From an uncultured Clostridia bacterium (GTDB taxonomy: Bacteria; Bacillota_A; Clostridia; Christensenellales; UBA1242), in the NCBI GenBank assembly GCA_947629895.1, contig CANRFP010000003.1, forward strand, positions 1-38,285: a DNA stretch of 38,285 bases, given 5' to 3'. Both the position numbers and the translations under genes were made by a program. Below are positions 33,802-38,285 of this stretch, piece by piece (position 1 is the stretch's first letter; every line of letters starts with the position of its first letter). Under the pieces are notes generated by a model. The model worked only from the letters and a program-made list of their open reading frames with translations. It ran no database searches and was not told the origin of the DNA.

Positions 33802-35238
33802 ATGCAGGAAGACGAAGCAAGATTGAAGTTTTTGAAAAAGATTGTAGGAAATCAAACAGTTGATATGGTTGACCTTTTTAAAGACCTTTTGCCAGAAAAA
33901 ATGAAGGGCTACAGAGGCTATTCAGTCATTATCCACAGAGATAGAATTGCGGGCGGAGACACGCCTGCCGGTGGGCTGATGCAATTTTCCAAGACGGCTT
34001 ATGACATTTGGTATGATTATATTATGGGGCTTGACGAAAAGCGGGTTGTGGACGACGAAGTGAGGGCTGCATTGCACGAAATTAAGCAGTCGGCAGAGCT
34101 TCAAAAACAGAGGATGACGCCAGAGAGGTGTTATGAATTTATTTTTGAGTTGTTCCCTAAAAAGTATAGCAAAAAAATGTGTGAAACGTTGATGCCTGCG
34201 TGGGCTCAAAGTGGAAATGAGCCAATTTATAAGGGGCAAGTAGGCTATGATTTTATTCATTTTTGCCCACAAATTGCCGGCAAACACGCCGAGTGTAGGC
34301 TTTATTTAAACTTGAAGCCGGAAAATTCGTGGCAAGTTGCAGACATCCTTGTGAAGAGGTGCAAGGCAGAGGGGTTTTCGCTTTACGGCAAGTTTTGGAC
34401 TTTGGGCTCGGACAGAAGTGACTCATTTTTGGTTTACACATCTTTTAAAAATGTGGAGAGAATGGTTGAAATTTTGGAGGACATTCGCAAAGAGAACCCA
34501 GAATTGTTTGAGGGTGCTGAAAAAATGAACCCATTTGTGTGCAAAGTTAATTCATTTATTGGTTATGGCGACGAGCCACAATATATGCACTCTTCTTTCA
34601 ATGAGGAAAGGGCAAAGGCTGCCGACGAATTCTTTGGAGATTTGATTGCCAAAGAGTATAAGGCAATTGGAAACTTTTTTGGAAAGGTGACCACAAGCAA
34701 GGGTGAGGTTTTGGGGCTTAGAGAGTATTTGATTTACAGAATCAGGTCAGAATTTGTAAGTAAGGTGAGCCAATGTTACAACGGTGCCGTGAACGGCAAT
34801 GTCTCTGAGGAGTTTGCTGACCCTACAAGAAGAAAAAGCCTTGTGGAATTTTATGACAAACTTCGAAAGGCTTGTAGAACTGGCCTTCCAGAGCAAATAA
34901 CCAAGCAATTTGAGATTTTGGCTGACAAGGCAATTGAAAGCTTGAAACTTGGCAAAAGGCCTATGATAGGTGATGTGAAAATAAAATCCAGTAGGTCAGA
35001 AATCTTTCATGATTGGGCACAAAACAACGTGAAAAGTTCCATAAAACAAAACGGATATGCGGAATATCCAATTGGGCTGAGCGATTATGATTTGAGCGAA
35101 AAGTTGTTTAAGGTGTTTGGAAGCGAGGAAAGGCTAAAAAAACAAATTACAAGAGAGAATATCAAGCCTTATTGTGACAAGCATCATATCTCAATTGACC
35201 ATCCATGCTTGAATTTGGAAAGCGATAGATGCCTTTAA
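33802..35238 (+). CDS. Orphan 478-residue protein, resembles the HopA1 family
   Basis: A soluble protein with no membrane segment. The central part (~165-285) has the look of HopA1-family proteins: a strand RLYLNLKPENSWQVADIL, then YGKFWTLGSDRSDSFLVYTS, then VERMVEILEDIRKENPELFE, then FIGYGDEPQ and a closing SFNEERAKAADEFF helix. The N-terminal ~150 residues and the C-terminal ~190 (helical) residues are not recognised. HopA1 proteins include plant-pathogen effectors and partners of lanthipeptide synthetases; no such cluster is visible here. The ATG has GAGGTGA upstream and a TATAAT at 33783; the -35 is weak. It is monocistronic and ends at a strong terminator. The family call is from pattern only. 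Confidence 0.7.
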   Translation: MQEDEARLKFLKKIVGNQTVDMVDLFKDLLPEKMKGYRGYSVIIHRDRIAGGDTPAGGLMQFSKTAYDIWYDYIMGLDEKRVVDDEVRAALHEIKQSAELQKQRMTPERCYEFIFELFPKKYSKKMCETLMPAWAQSGNEPIYKGQVGYDFIHFCPQIAGKHAECRLYLNLKPENSWQVADILVKRCKAEGFSLYGKFWTLGSDRSDSFLVYTSFKNVERMVEILEDIRKENPELFEGAEKMNPFVCKVNSFIGYGDEPQYMHSSFNEERAKAADEFFGDLIAKEYKAIGNFFGKVTTSKGEVLGLREYLIYRIRSEFVSKVSQCYNGAVNGNVSEEFADPTRRKSLVEFYDKLRKACRTGLPEQITKQFEILADKAIESLKLGKRPMIGDVKIKSSRSEIFHDWAQNNVKSSIKQNGYAEYPIGLSDYDLSEKLFKVFGSEERLKKQITRENIKPYCDKHHISIDHPCLNLESDRCL

Positions 35239-35265
35239 AAAACGAGTTTAATGCTCGTTTTTTTT
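35237..35265. terminator. Convergent intrinsic terminator
   Basis: AAAAAACGAG pairs with CTCGTTTTTT across a 7-nt loop. T-runs on both strands suit the two converging genes on either side. Confidence 0.88.
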
Positions 35266-35322
35266 GTTAATTTTATCTTCTTTGTTGTGTTTTTACGGTT
35301 TTTTGTTATGTTTTAATAACTT

Positions 35323-36240
35323 TTATTTGTATGTTTGCAAAGCCTTGAAAATGTCATATTTAAACATGGTGATGTCTAGGTCCATGCAAACTGTTGCGTT
35401 TGGGGTTTTGTTGAAATCAATGTCGATGTAGCCATAGTTTTCGTTATCGGCAGTGTAATATTTAACTTCAATGAAGGCTTTTTCTTGTTTGACAAACTCG
35501 GGGTGAGTGAGATAATAAATTGCACAAGCATCGTGAACTGCTGCACCAAGATTGCCAACATGATAATCATGATAGCCTTTAAACATCTTGCCAAAAATTT
35601 TGCCGGTTTCATTGCATTCTTTGAAGCGCTTGATGTCTTGTTTATCCAAATATGCAAAATGGCCAAGTTCCATTGGTATCATAACAAGTGGCACGCCGCT
35701 TTTGAATACCACTTCGCTGGCTTCTGGGTCGTAGCCGGTGTTGAAGGATTTGTATGGTTTACCAATAATTTTTTCTTTTGTTCCGCTTTCAAATATGACT
35801 TCTTTTATTAAGTTTTTACTGTCGGGATATTTTAAAAGCATCTTTGCAATGTTTGTCATTGGGCCTATGCTGACAATTGATGTGCTCCCTTTATTTTCTT
35901 TCAACTTTTTGTATATGACATCACATGCTTCACCATCAACGCATTTGTGCTTGATTTTTGTTCTGTCATAGGAATAATCGCCCAAGCCCATTTTTCCTTG
36001 TGCGGCTGGGGCATAGGCGGGCTCTCGCTTTAAAGGCTTGGCTGAGCCTTGCGCAACAGGAATATCTTTGTTAAACAAATCCATGAGATGTAGTGCGTTT
36101 TGTGTGATGTTTTCAATTGGGCTGTTTCCGCCAGCGGAAGAGATGAGGCTGATTTCAAGTTGTTCACAGGTGAGGGCATACATAATGGCAATGGCATCGT
36201 CAACGCCGGGGTCGGTGTCTATAATAATTTTTTGTTTCAT
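35323..36240 (-). CDS. Inosine-uridine-preferring nucleoside hydrolase family protein
   Basis: A 305-residue nucleoside hydrolase, typical length. The calcium loop DTDPGVDD is at residues 8-15, SIGPMTNIA at ~124-132, KSFNTGYDPEASEVVFKSG is the middle motif, and the catalytic HD is intact (AAVHDACAIYYL, His236-Asp237). The usual MGG motif is replaced by FESGT. It is a diverged paralogue of the gene at 22172, which lacks the catalytic His. Likely role: nucleoside salvage; substrate not predictable. AAGGAA precedes the ATG. It is divergent from the spoIIA operon. Confidence 0.92.
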   Translation of the reverse strand: MKQKIIIDTDPGVDDAIAIMYALTCEQLEISLISSAGGNSPIENITQNALHLMDLFNKDIPVAQGSAKPLKREPAYAPAAQGKMGLGDYSYDRTKIKHKCVDGEACDVIYKKLKENKGSTSIVSIGPMTNIAKMLLKYPDSKNLIKEVIFESGTKEKIIGKPYKSFNTGYDPEASEVVFKSGVPLVMIPMELGHFAYLDKQDIKRFKECNETGKIFGKMFKGYHDYHVGNLGAAVHDACAIYYLTHPEFVKQEKAFIEVKYYTADNENYGYIDIDFNKTPNATVCMDLDITMFKYDIFKALQTYK

Positions 36241-36329
36241 AAAAATTCCTTTTTTAATTTTTGACTATATTATATTTTACCATATTTTTGATATTTGGTG
36301 CAAAGGATTTTGCATATTTTATCACACAT

Positions 36330-36376
36330 TATATGGTGTAGTATGCAACATAATACACTACATAAAGTGTATTATG
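36330..36376. repeat. Palindromic repeat, copy C (compound)
   Basis: TATATGGTGTAGTATG opens an arm that pairs with CATAATACAC (one mismatch). The same CATAATACAC (36349-36358) also pairs perfectly with GTGTATTATG (36367-36376). The core matches copies A and B. It lies in the 317-bp gap between the nucleoside hydrolase gene and spoIIAA; apart from the repeats, only weak promoter-like boxes are seen in this gap. Confidence 0.75.
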
Positions 36377-36386
36377 CAACGGCCAA

Positions 36387-36418
36387 GAGGTTATTTCACT
36401 TTGTTTAGAATGGCAGAC
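36387..36418. repeat. Degenerate copy of the 28-bp dispersed repeat
   Basis: GAGGTTATTTCACTTTGTTT then AGAATGGCAGA aligns with the repeat at 2760 with several changes. It adjoins palindrome copy C, as the better copies adjoin copy A. Confidence 0.5.
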
Positions 36419-36557
36419 AAGAAGGATAAAAAATTTTTTCATATATTTGTTAGCAACGATTACAACAAAAATAAGAGGACAAATTAAGTTATTTTTCGCT
36501 AAAACCTTTCAAAATCTAACAAATTTGTTGTGCTACACTTTTTGCGAAGGAGTGGTT

Positions 36558-36866
36558 ATGCAAGTTAAAAGTCGTGTTCACAACAAATGTTTGTATGTGC
36601 TGCTTTGCGGGGAGTTGGATGAGCATTCTGCCTCCTACACAAGGCTTACTTTGGATGAAATTTTTGATAAACCAGATTTTGACAAAATCATTATTGACCT
36701 TTCCGAGCTTTCCTTTATGGATAGCACTGGAATTGGCGTTTTGATTGGCCGATACAAAAGGATGAAGGAAAAGGACATCCCTATTTTTATTACAAATCCT
36801 TCAACGCATGCTGAGAAAATTTTTAAGATGACGGGGCTTTATGACATTATGCCCAAAATTGTTTAA
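36558..36866 (+). CDS. spoIIAA: Anti-sigma-F factor antagonist SpoIIAA
   Basis: A 102-residue STAS-domain protein. When dephosphorylated by SpoIIE it binds SpoIIAB and frees sigma-F in the forespore. The phosphorylated Ser is in SFMDSTGIGVLIGRY (Ser56). FITNPSTHAEKIFKMTGLYD is the conserved C-terminal part. The ATG at 36558 follows AAGGAG; a longer frame from 36447 has no ribosome site and no family match. The stop overlaps the next gene's ribosome site. No convincing sigma-H -10 box was found upstream. Confidence 0.96.
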   Translation: MQVKSRVHNKCLYVLLCGELDEHSASYTRLTLDEIFDKPDFDKIIIDLSELSFMDSTGIGVLIGRYKRMKEKDIPIFITNPSTHAEKIFKMTGLYDIMPKIV

Positions 36867-36875
36867 GGAGTGTTT

Positions 36876-37322
36876 ATGAAATATTCAAATTTTATGGAAG
36901 TCACTTTTAAGGCTTTATCGGTGAATGAGGGCTTTGCAAGAGTTTGTGTTGCCTCTTTTTGTGTGCAACTAAATCCTTCAGTTGACGAAATTACCGACAT
37001 CAAAACCGCTGTTTCAGAGGCTGTTACAAATTGCGTTGTTCATGCTTATCCAACTTCTGTTAAGGGCGATGTTGTTTTGCGCTGCGAACTTGAAGATGAC
37101 ATGGTGACAATCACTGTTTCTGACAAAGGGGTTGGAATTAAGGACATTGAAAAGGCGCGCGAACCCTTTTACACCTCAAAACCTTCCGCTGAGCGTTCTG
37201 GAATGGGGTTCACTGTTATGGAAAGTTTTATGGATGACGTGCAAGTTTTGTCAAACAGTTTTGGAACTTCGGTGAGGATGACCAAAAAAATTTCCGCTGC
37301 GGTTTCTTCTAAGGTGGGTTAG
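36876..37322 (+). CDS. spoIIAB: Anti-sigma-F factor / serine kinase SpoIIAB
   Basis: A 148-residue GHKL-fold protein that binds sigma-F and phosphorylates SpoIIAA. The N-box is AVSEAVTNCVVHAY (Glu48, Asn52), the G1 box is SDKGVGI, and SGMGFTVMESFMD is the G2 region, all present. The ATG at 36876 has AAGGAG 5 nt upstream; a GTG at 36870 would overlap that site. The stop codon directly abuts the sigF ATG, with no gap. Confidence 0.96.
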   Translation: MKYSNFMEVTFKALSVNEGFARVCVASFCVQLNPSVDEITDIKTAVSEAVTNCVVHAYPTSVKGDVVLRCELEDDMVTITVSDKGVGIKDIEKAREPFYTSKPSAERSGMGFTVMESFMDDVQVLSNSFGTSVRMTKKISAAVSSKVG

Positions 37323-38048
37323 ATGCTGGGGCAAGAAGAGACCCTTGAACTGATTAGAAAAGCTCAATCCGGTGACGAACTTGCCAAAGAAACTTTGGTT
37401 AAGGAAAATTCGCCGCTTATCAAAAGCGTTATAAGATGGTTTAAAGACAAAGGCATTGAAAATGACGACCTTTTTCAACTTGGCTGTTTGGGATTTTTGA
37501 AAGCCATAAACAATTTTGACTTGTCTTTTAATGTGAAATTTTCCACTTATGTTGTGCCGATGATTGTGGGCGAAATTAAGCGATTTATGCGTGATGATGG
37601 GGCTGTTAAGGTTTCAAGGGCGATTAAGGGGCTAAATCTTAAAATAAACAAATTCTCTGATGAGTTTTTTGTTCAAAATGGGCGAAAAGCAACCATTTCT
37701 GAGATTGCAAAACACTTTAAAATAAGCGAGCAAGATGTGGTTTTGGCAATGGATAGCGCGAAAATGCCTGTTTCTCTTTACACGCCGTTTGACGATGGCG
37801 AAGAAGATGGGCTTACATTCATTGACCGTTATGACAGCCAAGAAAATGAAAATTTTGTTGATAAATTTGCACTCAACGACATCATAAACAAACTTGAAGA
37901 GAGGGATAAGAAAATTATCCTCATGCGTTATTTTTATGACAAAACGCAAAGCGAAATTGCCAAGCGTTTAGGCGTTTCGCAGGTGCAAGTCTCGCGTTTG
38001 GAAAACAAGATTCTGGAAAATATAAAGAAAAAATTGAAAGGTGATTGA
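37323..38048 (+). CDS. sigF: Sporulation RNA polymerase sigma factor sigma-F (SpoIIAC)
   Basis: A 241-residue sigma-70-family factor that directs early forespore transcription. Region 2 includes DDLFQLGCLGFLKAINNFD and KFSTYVVPMIVGEIKRFMRD; region 3 follows; region 4 holds the helix-turn-helix QSEIAKRLGVSQVQVSRLE. Gene order spoIIAA-spoIIAB-sigF, with AAGGTGG in the end of spoIIAB as ribosome site, makes the assignment secure. The 3' end carries the hairpin that serves the converging gene. Confidence 0.96.
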   Translation: MLGQEETLELIRKAQSGDELAKETLVKENSPLIKSVIRWFKDKGIENDDLFQLGCLGFLKAINNFDLSFNVKFSTYVVPMIVGEIKRFMRDDGAVKVSRAIKGLNLKINKFSDEFFVQNGRKATISEIAKHFKISEQDVVLAMDSAKMPVSLYTPFDDGEEDGLTFIDRYDSQENENFVDKFALNDIINKLEERDKKIILMRYFYDKTQSEIAKRLGVSQVQVSRLENKILENIKKKLKGD

Positions 38049-38057
38049 CCTTTCAAT
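38025..38057 (-). terminator. Intrinsic terminator of the right-edge gene, inside the end of sigF
   Basis: ATTGAAAGG (38033-38041) and CCTTTCAAT (38049-38057) form a perfect 9-bp stem across a 7-nt loop that contains the sigF stop codon. A T-run follows only when read on the minus strand. Confidence 0.8.
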
Positions 38058-38285
38058 TATAAGCCAAGTTCATATTCTGTTGCAAGGGTGTTTTGGAAGT
38101 ATGACGAGGCGGATTTGTCTGTTTGTTGATATAAGCCAGAAAGTTTTAAATCTGTGAAACCTGCATCGTGTTCAAAGGAAACAATCATTCCATCGATGCT
38201 GACAACGGCTGTGTTGTAGGAGGTTAGGATGCCGTTAGCATTTGTCATCTCGTTGTTGTCTTTTGAGAAAGATGCTGAGCCAGAA
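38057..38285 (-). CDS. Unidentified protein, C-terminal part (5' end outside window)
   Basis: The frame is open to the right edge, so the start lies outside; an internal ATG at 38248 is probably not the start. About 75 residues are visible: SYNTAVVSIDGMIVSFEHDA then a polar region ending in LATEYELGL. The NTAVVSIDGMIVSFEHDA strand pattern is reminiscent of FMN-binding-domain repeats (TAAVTVDxDGKIxxxxxD), but the evidence is slim. It converges on sigF. Confidence 0.6.
   Translation of the reverse strand, partial: SGSASFSKDNNEMTNANGILTSYNTAVVSIDGMIVSFEHDAGFTDLKLSGLYQQTDKSASSYFQNTLATEYELGL

Noticed and set aside
36301..36450. Sigma-H promoter for the spoIIA operon (AAAGGATTT at 36302, GAAGGATAA at 36421)
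   Set aside because: Both match the sigma-H -35 pattern, but neither has a GAAT-type -10 box at 11-12 nt. An extended -10 (TGCTACACT) at 36531 has no fitting -35. I could not choose a promoter.

Overview
This is a low-GC, gene-dense chromosomal stretch from an endospore-forming member of the Firmicutes, most likely an uncultured member of class Clostridia. The sequence supports this with a complete spoIIAA-spoIIAB-sigF operon at the right end, a GerA-type germinant receptor operon (A, B and C subunits), MinD with a MinE-like partner, a DivIVA-type coiled-coil protein, a DUF4364 regulator and Firmicutes-style sigma-A promoters and Shine-Dalgarno sites. No phage, IS element, CRISPR array or tRNA gene was seen. 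The window cuts one gene at each end: a class III nucleotide cyclase on the left and an unidentified protein on the right.

Layout. 1-2.7 kb: cyclase C-terminus, a zinc-ribbon/TM2 membrane protein and mnmA (4-bp overlap). 2.7-3.0 kb: intergenic repeats. 3.0-6.3 kb (minus): a MarR regulator, a fused ABC ATPase-permease and an AlkD-like protein, divergent from a metal-permease gene (6.5-7.4 kb). 7.5-9.8 kb (minus): lgt, a small membrane protein, a DivIVA-like protein and a lone FakA-C-like domain. 9.9-11.1 kb (minus): a Rho-shaped protein that has lost its P-loop. 11.3-11.6 kb: RNase P RNA. 11.9-12.9 kb: minD and a minE-like gene. 13-17.3 kb: an orphan membrane protein, a DegV protein and a two-gene ABC exporter. 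17.4-19.7 kb: DUF4364 and two poorly known proteins. 19.7-24 kb: leuS, a nucleoside hydrolase and an acidic-tailed membrane protein. 24.1-28.8 kb: an anchored extracytoplasmic protein followed by the ger operon. 28.9-32.1 kb: ftsH and a membrane partner. 32.1-33.7 kb: a small-RNA candidate, a gene relic and the L10 leader-rplJ-rplL unit. 33.8-38 kb: an orphan 478-residue protein, a second nucleoside hydrolase, a repeat cluster and the spoIIA operon.

How the genes work together. The spoIIA operon sets forespore-specific transcription. A sequence matching the sigma-G consensus sits just upstream of the ger operon, so receptor synthesis is probably switched on later in the same compartment. MinD/MinE and the DivIVA-like protein belong to septum placement and pole organisation. 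mnmA, leuS, rplJ, rplL, rnpB and ftsH are housekeeping.

Most notable observations: (a) a full-length Rho-like protein with no Walker A or Walker B; (b) four genes whose sigma-A -10 box ends exactly 6 nt before the ATG and which lack a Shine-Dalgarno site, implying leaderless mRNAs; (c) a palindromic repeat family at three intergenic sites, twice next to a second repeat; (d) a promoter-to-terminator small-RNA candidate beside a frameshifted gene relic upstream of rplJ; (e) a GerC subunit without a lipobox cysteine; (f) a MinE-like protein lacking the anti-MinCD segment; (g) an orphan protein resembling the HopA1 family. All assignments come from reading the sequence; no database search was run.
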